Shown here piece after piece: positions 9,544 to 19,029 of a stretch of DNA of 64,000 nt. Each line of letters opens with the position of its first letter. The stretch's first letter is position 1. The notes beneath the pieces are model-generated. The model had not been told where the DNA came from and searched no databases. It saw only the letters and a list, made by a program, of their open reading frames with translations. The position numbers were made by a program, and so were the translations under genes. Source of the DNA: Escarpia spicata (Eukaryota > Annelida > Polychaeta > Sabellida > Siboglinidae); assembly GCA_963995525.1 (NCBI GenBank), contig CAXEFP010000887.1:1488001-1552000 (forward strand). The letters run 5' to 3'.

Positions 9544-12109
9544 GACCATGTACGGAAGGCCAACATGTAACAAGCTAGTCCATGTACGGAAGGCAGACAT
9601 GTAACAGGCTAGACCATGTATGAAAGGCAAACATGTAACAAGCTAGACCATATATGGAAGGCATACATGTAACAAGCTAAACCATGTACGGAAGGCAAAC
9701 ATGTAACAAGCTAGTCCGTGTATGGAAGGCAAACATGTAACAAGCTAGACCATATATGGAAGGCAAACATGTCACAAGTTAGATCATGTATGGAAGGCAG
9801 ACATGTAGCAAGCTAGACCATGTATGGAAGGCAGACATGTAACAAGCCAGACCATGTATGGAAGGCAAACATGTAACAAGCTAGTCCGTGTATGGAAGGT
9901 AAACATGTAACAAGCTAGACCATGTATGGATAGCAAACAGGTAACAAGCTAGTCCATGTATGGAAGGCAGACATGTAACAAGCAAGACCATGTACGGAAG
10001 GCAAACATGTAACAAGCTAGACCATGTATGGAAGGCAAACTTGTAACAAGCTAGACCATGTACGGAAGGCCAACATGTAACAAGCTAGTCCATGTATGGA
10101 TAGCAAACAGGTATCAAGCTAGTCCATGTATGGAAGGCAGACATGTAACAAGCTAGACCATGTACGGAAGGCAAACATGTAACAAGCTAGACCATGTATG
10201 GAAGGCAAACTTGTAACAAGCTAGACCATGTACGGAAGGCCAACATGTAACAAGCTAGTCCATGTACGGAAGGCAGCCATGTAACAGACTAGACCATGTA
10301 TGAAAGGCAAACATGTAACAAGCTAGACCATATATGGAAGGCAGACATGTAACAAGCTAGACCATGTATGGAAGGCAACCATGTAACAAGCTAGACCATG
10401 TATGGAAGGCAAACATGTCACAAGTTAGACCATATATGGAAGACCAACATGTAACAAGCTAGTCCATGTATGGATAGCAAACAGGTATCAAACTAGTCCA
10501 TGTATGGAAGGCAGACATGTAACAAGCTAGACCATGTACGGAAGGCAAACATGTAACAAGCTAGACCATGTACGGAAGGCAGACATGTAACAGGCTAGAC
10601 CATGTACGGAAGGCCAACATGTAACAAGCTAGTCCATGTACGGAAGGCAAACATGTAACAGGCTAGACCATGTACGAAAGGCAGACCTGTAACAAGCTAG
10701 TCCATGTATGGAAGGTAAACATGTAACAAGCTAGACCATGTATGAAAGGCAGACCTGTAACAAGCTAGTCCATGTATGGAAGGTAAACATGTAACAAGCT
10801 AGACCATGTATGAAAGGCAGACCTGTAACAAGCTAGTCCATGTACGGAAGGCAAACATGTAACAAGCTAGAGCATGTATGAAAGGCAAATATGTAACAAG
10901 GTAGACCGTGCATGGAAGGCAGACATGTAACAGGCTAGACCATGTATGAAAGGCAAATATGTAACAAGATAGACCGTGCATGGAAGACAAACATGTAACA
11001 TGCTAGTCAATGTATGGAAGGCAAACATGTAACATGCTAGTCCATGTATGGAAGGTCAACATGTAACAAACTAGACCATGTACGAAAGGCAAACATGTAA
11101 CATGCTAGTCCATGTACGGAATGCAGACATGTAACAAACTAGACCATGTGCGAAAGGCAAACATGTAACATGCTAGTCCATGTATGGAAGGCAAACATGT
11201 AACAGGCTAGACCATGTACGGAAGGTCAACATGTAACAAACTAGACCATGTACGAAAGGTAAACATGTAACATGCTAGTCCATGTATGGAAGGCAAACAT
11301 GTAACATGCTAGTCCATGTATGGAAGGCAAACATGTAACAAACTAGACCATGTACGAAAGGCAAACATGTAACATGCTAGTCCATGTATGGAAGGCAAAC
11401 ATGTAACATGCTAGTCCATGTATGGAAGGTCAACATGTAACAAACTAGACCATGTACGAAAGGCAAACATGTAACATGCTAGTCCATGTATGGAAGGCAA
11501 ACATGTAACATGCTAGTCCATGTATGGAAGGTCAACATGTAACAAACTAGACCATGTACGAAAGGCAAACATGTAACAGGCTAGTCCATGTATGGAAGGT
11601 CAACATGTAACAAACTAGACCATGTGCGAAAGGCAAACATGTAACATGCTAGTCCATGTATGGAAGGGAAACATGTAACAGGCTAGACCATGTATAGAAG
11701 GTCAACATGTAACAAACTAGACCATGTACGAAAGGCAAACATGTAACAAGCTAGACCATGTATGGAAGGGAAACATGTAACAGGCTAGACCATGTATGGA
11801 AGGCAAACATGTAACAAGCTAGTCCATGTATGGAAGGTAGACCTGTAACAGGCTAGACCATGTATGGAAGGTCAACATGTAACAAACTAGACCATGTACG
11901 AAAGGCAAACATGTAACAAGCTAGACCATGTATGGAAGGGAAACATGTAACAGGCTAGACCATGTATGGAAGGCAAACATGTAACAAGCTAGTCCATGTA
12001 TGGAAGGTAGACCTGTAACAGGCTAGACCATGTATGGAAGGCAAACATGTAACAAACTATACCATGTATGGAAGGGAGACATGTAACAGGCTAGACCAAG
12101 TACGGAATG
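9544..12109. repeat. 34-bp satellite array, right arm
   Basis: Inverted counterpart of the left array, about 75 units. It has two units fewer than the mirrored part of the left arm, consistent with unequal exchange or replication slippage after the palindrome formed. Confidence 0.95.
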
Positions 12110-12367
12110 CACCCGCTAACGAGCACCTGTGACACAAGATGTATATGACAGTTTGAAGAATGAGAATTGTGGTAAGTAAACTGTTGGAAGTTGGAACACG
12201 TGTATGGATGGACGTAGCGTAGTGGCTTCTCGTGAGTGTCGAGGCACGCGGCTTATCTCATATTGCACCCGCTAACGAGCACGGGCAGAGAGCAGAGTTC
12301 AACTCGTGACTCCATTGTCTGTACTGTCTCGTGATTGAAAAGACATAACGCCTCTATCGGGTTTGCG

Positions 12368-12375
12368 TATATAAA
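12368..12375 (+). promoter_or_regulatory. TATA box TATATAAA, right-arm gene
   Basis: Mirror of 4832-4839, 75 bases upstream of the right-arm ATG at 12450. Confidence 0.6.
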
Positions 12376-12449
12376 CCTAACAAAACTCTAGTGGAGCATA
12401 TTACTTTCTACCGACTTCGAACAACGCAACTTCACTCCGACTGCTGAAG

Positions 12450-13878
12450 ATGGCGAGCGCTCACGACAAGGCATGTCCCGAGGACAAGATGAATATTATA
12501 CGTCTCCAATAAGTAAGTGCTGCAAACTTTGTATTTTATCGCTTGACATATGCTTGATCTCCCAAGTATTTCCTCGCCTTCTCTGCCTTCCTATCCTCCT
12601 CTGTCTCCCTCTCCTCTCTTTCCTCGCCTTCTCTGCCTTCCTATCCTCCCTTATCTCCCACTCCTCTCTTTCCTCGCCTTCTCTGCCTTCCTATCCTCCT
12701 CTGTATCCCTCCCCTCTCTTCCCTCGCCTTCTCTGCCTTCCTATCCTCCCTTATCTCCCACTCCTCTCTTTCCTCGCCTTCTCTGCCTTCCTATCCTCCA
12801 CTGTCTACCTCTCCTCTCTTCCCTCGCCTTCTCTACCTTCCTATCCTCTCCGTCTCCCTCTCCTCACTTCCCTCGCCTTCTCTGCCTTCCTATCCTTCTC
12901 TGTCTCCCTCTCCTCTCTTTCTTCACCTCCTCTGCCTTCCTATTCTCCTCTGTCTCCCTCTCCTCTCTTTCCTCGCCTTCTCTGCCTTCCTATCCTCCTC
13001 TGTCTCCTCTCCTCTCTTTCCTCGCTTTCTCTGCCTTCCTATCCTCCTCTGTCTCCCTCTCCTCTCTTTCCTCGCCTCCTCTGCCTTCCTCTCCTCCTCT
13101 GTCTCCCTCTCCTCTTTTTCCTCGTCTTCTCTTCCTTCCTATCCTCCTCTGTCTCCCTCTCCTCTCTTCCCTCCCTTCTCTGCCTTCCTATCATCCTCTG
13201 TCTCCCTCTCCTCTCTTTCCTCGCCTCCTCTGCCTTCCTATCCTCCCGTCTCCCTCTCCTCTCTTTCTTCGCCTCCTCTGGCTTTCTATCCTCCTCTGTC
13301 TCCCTCTCCTCTATTTCCTCGCCTTCTCTGCCTTCCTATCCCCCTCTGTCTCCCTTCTGTGCTTGATCTTGTCAAATCTCTTTTGGTGGCTTTCTTTACC
13401 TTCTTTTATCGTGTGCCGATTCCCTAAGCGGTGTCTGGTTACATCACTGGCTGTCACCAGACGTCTCCATTACGTATTGTATCATAGTCCGTTGATCTAG
13501 CTTGCCCTTTTATCGTGTGTCGGTTCCCTACGCGGTGTCTGGTTACATCGCTGCCTTATTCCACTCGCTTGATCATTTTCAACTTTTTCATATATGTTTC
13601 AGAGAAGATATTTTCAAAGTTTTCATATATTTAACGTCTCGTTTGTATGGTTTGAGAGTTTTAATGTATGTTCCAGAGACGAAGAGCTCCGCGAATACCG
13701 CAATTATACATTCTGCAACGTCATGGCGGAGCTGCTCCAGACACGGGGACTTTACGATCCCCCCAACCCTTGGTTTGACCCCGACCCTGTTGCCCCTGTC
13801 GACATGGGGGACATGGAAAATTGGTGTGAGGAGACATACGATAGTGATGACGGCTTTGAAGATTTCATAGTTCGTTGA
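12450..13878 (+). CDS. Element III right-arm gene: same acidic protein, GC splice donor
   Basis: Exon 1 is 12450-12470 (MASAHDK) and exon 2 is 13603-13878 (91 codons to TGA), as in the left arm. The donor here is AAG|GCATGT instead of AAG|GTATGT. GC-AG introns are a known minor class, so splicing may persist at lower efficiency. If it fails, reading continues to a TAA after 20 codons, next to a cryptic GTAAGT at 12513. From that site an alternative ATG frame (12473) could join the acceptor before 13676 to give a different basic product; that is less convincing because its stop is far from the AATAAA. The gene points outward to the right tip. No homologue is recognised. Confidence 0.5.
12567..13361. 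repeat. 50-bp polypyrimidine minisatellite, right arm
   Basis: Mirror of 3846-4640, about 16 units, pyrimidine-rich on the + strand, inside the intron of the right-arm gene upstream of its acceptor. The long Leu/Ser/Pro frames here have 50-residue periodicity because 50 bp is not a multiple of three. Confidence 0.9.
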
Positions 13879-13882
13879 CATC

Positions 13883-13888
13883 AATAAA
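13883..13888 (+). promoter_or_regulatory. Polyadenylation signal AATAAA, right-arm gene
   Basis: AATAAA lies 4 bases after the TGA at 13876-13878 and is followed by GTGGTGTTTGTTGG, a GT-rich downstream element. Confidence 0.65.
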
Positions 13889-13918
13889 ACATTCAACTTT
13901 CAAACTGTGGTGTTTGTT

Positions 13919-13924
13919 GGTTAT

Positions 13925-13956
<32 letters not shown>

Positions 13957-14039
13957 TCTCTCTTTCATACACACATACATACATACAAGCATACCTGTAC
14001 ACATTTTAAAGTTTCATATATATATATATATATATATAT
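13919..14039. repeat. (TA)n microsatellites, right arm
   Basis: Mirror of the left-arm TA tracts: about 13919-13952 and 14012-14039 with an ACATACATACA-rich spacer. Confidence 0.9.
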
Positions 14040-15599
14040 CATAACGTTTTCTCTTTGTTCTTTCGTTATTATATCATTCCGTTTACTTCTTTGTCTCTCA
14101 TTATACACATTTCATTACCTTTTAAAACTTTTCTCTTTGATCTTTCGTTATGACTCTGTGATCTTTCGTTTCTTTCACTACCTTTCCTCTTTGAACTTTT
14201 GTTATTCCCTCTTCAGTCTCTCATATATACACAATAACCCTTCCATGGCTGCTCATTCCACCGCTAGGAGGCGCTACACACGCTCACACATACGGTCACG
14301 TGACTACGCACTTTGCTCAGGGGGGCGGCTTTCGAAACCTCCCTATTATCAACCAAAACTCCTCAAAAAGGGCTGTGGATGGATAACCAGATCCACTCGT
14401 TATACTACTGACGATATGTACTAAATTTGGAGCGGTATGTCCCAAAACGCTTGGACGATTTGTCCCAAATTTATTTTAATTTTTTTATTTGTTTTTATTC
14501 ACGAACGTAACACAAAATGGGTGGTTGTTTGCGATAATGTTTGCACTCTGCGGAATATCGGCGCGTTTTAAACATTACTTATTATAGCCCATCGTCGTGA
14601 AATTTAAAAACAATAATTCAGATTTGACCTGCTAAATACAACTCGGCCGTTCCACAACTAAACACAAAGCAATACTGTAATATGAAATCCGGATGCAGTT
14701 TTATTATTTGTATTAACTAATAAAGCATGCATACATGTGATTATTTACAGATGACAACATTATGACATATTTTTTTCCAATCTGATACGCTGAAATGTCT
14801 TGACCATAACGTATCACTTCTACTATTTTTTGACTTTAACCACCGCCACCAACCACCATCACCACCATATATTTATATAACAGCAGCACACTAAATTAAT
14901 TTATTTAGCAACCATATCTTAGCTAATTTGTATAAGAAAATGTGAATCTTAGCCTTAACATCCCATAAACAGTGCCACTGTTTGAAATCGTAGAAACGGT
15001 TCCAAACCACAATTGTTGCAGCAGTAGCCTATGTTGCCCTCTTTTTGCAAATCATATGTTCGCTAGCGAGACACAATGATCAAAAAACAGGAAATAGAAG
15101 TTAGCGCACAGAAAGTATCGCATGGAATGCAAACATATATAAGAAGAACATGTTGATGAATGTATATTCTCCTCCAGTAACACAACAATACAGTGTATTA
15201 GGCTTGTCATTAAAAGTTGTATTCGAACAAAAGAAATAAGACTTGCCTACTTAGTCAACGTCTATAATCTGGTTCTGTGATCTCGGTAGAAAAATAGCAG
15301 GTTTTATAAAAATATATATTCCCACACCAGTAACTACTAAACAGCATACCTATCATGCAGACAATACCAAACAATGTTTAAAAATAATGTTATAATCAGA
15401 TTAAACCTTGTAGTATTACATAAATATATATAATTGTACTCATCACATGTATATGTATACATAATAAGACATATATTTGTTTTATTCACAACAATAATGT
15501 CTCAGCCATAGCAACTCGTTCACTCTTTGGCATGCCACTCTCTACAATCTGGATTATCCTACAAACTCCACCCATCCACATCCTGAAGCACACTCGGAG

Positions 15600-15898
15600 C
15601 TACTTCTCCACATGGTCGGCTAAGTTGGCGCACTGCCGCAAGTAGTCCGATGTGCCGATTGTCCGGTCAGCGCACTCGTAGGAGAGCCACAGCCGTTTCA
15701 GTGCAGCCTGCTTGGTTTGAGTCGTTTAGCACTGATACTGGTACAGCTTGCGCTGTGCCACCAGACGCATTTGCAGGGGAAGGATTTATGCCTCATGGTG
15801 TAGGGACTTCACGAGGAGGTACAGATTGAGGTGGTCATGGGGAGCATGGTGGTTTAGTCGACTGTGCCAGCCTTCTGCATCATTGTTGGTTTGAATGA
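15600..15898 (-). pseudogene. Mutator-like transposase C-terminal relic, copy 1
   Basis: Minus-strand translation gives QTNNDAEGWHSRLN, LYLLVKSLHHEA and later LKRLWLSYE and TSDYLRQCANLADHV. The TNNDxEGWHxRLN block followed by a Leu-rich helix is characteristic of the C-terminal region of MULE transposases common in invertebrates. Two in-frame TAA codons interrupt it and a TAG ends it, so it is inactive. It lies inside Element II and supports a Mutator origin. The flanks, 14416-15599 and 15899-16950, show no further recognisable coding. Confidence 0.6.
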
Positions 15899-17059
15899 AT
15901 TAAGCAATCACAAGAATAAGTGGGTGGAACTTGCACATGTAGGAGCAGTGACAGGATAAAAAACAGTTGTTAGGAATCCCATTTTGTTACTTGTGCTCTA
16001 AGTATTAACATCTTTTAACTTGTGCTCTATGTATTAACAAGTAACAATTGGTCATCCCATTGTGTTTGTTGGGAATGTGTGAAGGCCATTGACTCACACC
16101 AGGAGTAATTGGCTTTCTAATGAATAATATAAGTTGTTTCTTTCACTGAGTAGGTGTTGAGCACATTTGTAGTTAAGCCATTAAACTATCATGCACTTTA
16201 AATAAAGGGAAACCAAAACAATTTTCTTCTTGAGCATGTGCATTTCAAAGAATTAAAACAATTAAAAACTAGTCAGTGGTTAAACGAAAATACGGTCTCA
16301 AAGTGCAAGTTTCTTACATAATTAACAGGGAAGAGTAGTAACGCGTGACGTCAGTCTATCCATGAAAATGGTGCAGCCTATCCAACTAGAATGTTGTGTT
16401 TTCAACAAGGTTTTAAACTTCTTATTGAGAATGTAACATTAGACGATTCTAACACAAATCTGACACACAAGATCTGCTCAGTTCCTCTAACTTCATATGT
16501 AACACACATGTATGCAAAAACAAAACAGTTTACTTTCATGAATGTATAGAAATGAAGTCCACTAACCAATAATTGTTATCTCTTTATTATACATTTAATA
16601 TATAATAGTTGAATATATACAGTTGATTTATATGTTGTGCATTCCGACCAAAAGTGGTGCATTCCGACCAAAAGTGGTGCATTGCATTGCGACCACGCCG
16701 TTGGAGCATTCCGATCATGTAATTGGAGCATTGCGAGTATGTTTCGTACATTCAGGCAGTGGGGCATTCCACTACGAGTCGAAGCAAAATTAAGGCGCCA
16801 CCTAGCGAATGACATGAACACTGATGTTAGAAACGATAGCGATGTCCGCGGATTTTTGGCTACAAAGCTTAAAATGTATGTACCTATTTGATAGAACAAC
16901 GAATTTTAAGCATAACAGTGACATTTATTATCATTTACAACGAACAGTACAAATCGTCTTTTTTGGGACATAACGCTCCTTTGTTGAGACATATCGTCCA
17001 CAGTTTGGGACATAAGCGACTTGGTACATAAGCGACTTGGGACATAACGTCTATAATTC

Positions 17060-17667
17060 CAAAAAAGCACAACAGACATTGGGAATTATTAGAAGAAATT
17101 TAAATAAATACCCAACCCAAATCAAGTCCATAGCCTACACAACCCTTCTCCACCCTATACTTGAATATGCGTCAGCATCATGGGATCCACATTGCCTAAG
17201 AAATATCAAACTCATAGAAAGAACCCAGAGACAAGCCGCCAGATTTTGTAAGAACAACTATTCTAGAGAGCCAGGAACGGTAACACAACTCCTTAAAGAT
17301 TTCCAGTGGGACACCCTCCAATCACGAAGAAAAACCCAAAGACTTAGCATATTATATAAAATGGAACATAATCTCATAGATATCCCACTAGATCAATACA
17401 TCAAACGCAACACCAGATGCTCACGTAAACATAATAAACAGTTAGTACAAATCAGGCACTCGACAAACATATTTGGAAACAGCTTTTCCCAGTCACAATA
17501 AAAGAGTGGAATTCTCTACCTCCAAGCATTGTATCAAGTACATCACTGAATTCATTCCAGATTAGTCTAGCCCAACATGTACAAAATTAATCCATAAGAG
17601 CCACCAGGCGCACTGGCGTGATGTGTCCATAGGACATTTTGCCAGTCAAAATACAGATACAGATAAT
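17060..17667 (+). pseudogene. LINE-A reverse transcriptase C-terminus and 3' end, copy 1
   Basis: After Element II the LINE-A frame resumes with KAQQTLGIIRRNL, then LLHPILEYASASWDP and RTQRQAARF, the typical C-terminal region of jockey/CR1-group reverse transcriptases. A frame change follows near 17500, after which WNSLPPSIVSSTSLNSF reads on. The end is marked by ATACAGATACAGATA, a tandem tail used by many such LINEs. The open part is 140-150 codons long. It is dead because it is split by two transposons and 5'-truncated. Confidence 0.8.
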
Positions 17668-17854
17668 ATTACAAATAACATTCCAGTTTTGGTTTATTAT
17701 GTTTACGTGGTGAATATATAGCAAGTTTGTGAGGCACTAATTATGACGGTGCACTCACACAGTGGCATCATTAGTGTAATTAGTGCACTCCTGATAATTT
17801 ATGCACCGACACCGTTGCTATATTACTGTTTTGTTGGCACTGTCTATATTTTAA

Positions 17855-18197
17855 CAAATTCTTCAAAAGCATCTTTGTAGGTAAAAATAACAAAACAGCT
17901 AAGCATGGTCGGCTATCTTGGATTTTCCTGGTTCCCATGACAACCAATCTCAGTAATTCCATAGTCACAGTATTTATTGATGGCTCAGGTTTCATAACGT
18001 ATCAGGTGTTCCTATTAAAAAATGCATCTTTGTAGGTAAAAATAACAAGACAACTAAGCATGGTCGGCCATCTTGGATTTACCTGTTCCCGTGTCAACCA
18101 ATCTCATATATTTCATTCTCGCAATATTCCTTGATGGGTCAAGTTTAATAATAATAATAATATATTGGGTGTTCCTATTAAAAAAATGCATCTTTGT
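17855..18197. repeat. Two diverged ~165-bp direct repeats, copy 1
   Basis: Two units start ATGCATCTTTGTAGGTAAAA and share AAGCATGGTCGGC and CATCTTGGATT; a third start (ATGCATCTTTGTAC) follows at about 18186. No coding is seen in 17668-18500. The second tandem unit has the same array at about 27747-28089. Confidence 0.75.
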
Positions 18198-18506
18198 ACA
18201 TTAAAAATTAAGATGAATTCCTTCATTCAATTTCACTGATTCCTCACAAGAAACTCAGTATTCAGTGTTAATTGGCTATCCAGAAACTAAGCACTGGAAT
18301 GGTTAATATTCTCACTGGTTTTAGGATTTTTACCAAATATTATAAGGACATAAATCATACTGTTCATAGCTTTATGTGTATCTTTTTTGTGATTGTTCCA
18401 AGGATCACCGATCAGTTGGAGGTGTTTTACACAACTTGTTTTAGGATTTGTACCAAATATTAAAAGGACGTAAATCATAATGTTCATAGATTTATATATC
18501 TTGTTT

Positions 18507-19029
18507 GTGATTGTTCCAAGGATCACTGAGGGGGATGCCAAGATACACTGGTGTTGCTGTGTTTGTGATTGTTCCAATGATCACCGAAGGGGATGCCAAG
18601 ATACACTGGTGTTGCTGTGTTTGTGATTGTTCCAAGGATCACCGAGGGGGATGCCAAGATACACTGGTGTTGCTGTGTTTGTGATTGTTTCAAGGATCAC
18701 CGAGGGGGATGCCAAGATACACTGGTGTTGCTGTGTTTGTGATTGTTTCAAGGATCACCGAGGGGGATGCCAAGATACACTGGTGTTGCTGTGTTTGTGA
18801 TTGTTTCAAGGATCACCGAGGGGGATGCCAATATACACTGGTGTTGCTGTGTTTGTGATTGTTCCAAGGATCACCGAGGGGGATGCCAAGATACACTGGT
18901 GTTGCTGTGTTTGTGATTGTTCCAAGGATCACCGAGGGGGATGCCAAGATACACTGGTGTTGCTGTGTTTGTGATTGTTCCAATGATCACAGAGGAGGAT
19001 GCCAAGATACACTGGTGTTGCTGTGTTTG
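18507..19029. repeat. 58-bp minisatellite born from LINE-B coding sequence, copy 1
   Basis: Nine 58-bp units. The minus strand of each unit encodes NTATPVYLGIPLGDPWNN in one frame, which is continuous with the adjoining LINE-B reverse transcriptase frame (residues RDAKRQLHVTWN...). A 58-bp period is not a multiple of three, so repeats rotate frame. Confidence 0.85.

Larger units (their letters stand above)
2799..14409. mobile_element. Element III: 11.6-kb palindromic (foldback-like) mobile element
   Basis: This 11611-bp insertion sits in Element II and is flanked by a perfect 6-bp repeat, GACGAT (2793-2798 and 14410-14415). The unoccupied site with one GACGAT is present in the next tandem unit at 24304-24309. 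The element starts AGTAGTATA and ends with the complementary TACTACT, so it has AG...CT termini. The two arms are near-identical inverted repeats of about 4.9 kb around an 1812-bp loop. Each arm has an outward-facing small gene, a polypyrimidine minisatellite and a 34-bp satellite. No DNA polymerase B, integrase, capsid, protease or transposase is visible, so it is probably mobilised in trans. Six-bp duplications and AG termini are typical of Polinton/Maverick elements; tandem repeats within long arms recall Foldback elements. Confidence 0.85.
9544..14409. repeat. Element III right terminal inverted repeat
   Basis: This 4866-bp arm is the inverted partner of 2799-7731. It begins abruptly in the middle of a 34-bp satellite monomer directly after a GC-rich hairpin tract, whereas on the left side the satellite continues beyond the mirrored point to about 7908. 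This suggests a deletion or rearrangement on the right inner boundary. Confidence 0.9.
2755..17059. mobile_element. Element II: Mutator-like element, copy 1 (split by Element III)
   Basis: Removing Element III leaves about 2.69 kb. Imperfect terminal inverted repeats of about 26 bp match at 21 positions and share TTATGTCCCAAGTC (2767-2780, and its complement at 17034-17047). The flanks share CAAAAAAG as an 8-bp candidate target duplication. Several further GGGACATA-type motifs sit just inside both ends (around 14440-14470 and 16960-17047). A degraded Mutator-like transposase segment lies inside at 15600-15898, which supports the assignment. Apart from that relic, 14416-15599 and 15899-16950 show no convincing gene. 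Confidence 0.65.

Noticed and set aside
5098..12109. Tandem arrays resembling CRISPR repeats
   Set aside because: Repeats are contiguous 34-bp monomers with no unique spacers and lie in eukaryotic transposon arms. The same applies to the 58-, 64-, 68-, 76-, 80- and 112-bp arrays.
12205..12320. tRNA-like A box (TAGCGTAGTGG) in the Element III arm
   Set aside because: No B box at suitable spacing and no cloverleaf could be drawn; probably chance.
2799..14409. A full autonomous Polinton or adenovirus-like genome
   Set aside because: No polymerase, integrase, protease, ATPase or capsid frame exists. Only the termini and target duplication length recall that group.
16576..16899. 107-codon minus-strand frame and overlapping 84-codon plus-strand frame in Element II
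   Set aside because: Both contain a duplicated CATTCCGACCAAAAGTGGTG block, have no recognisable domain, and overlap on opposite strands; no coding support.
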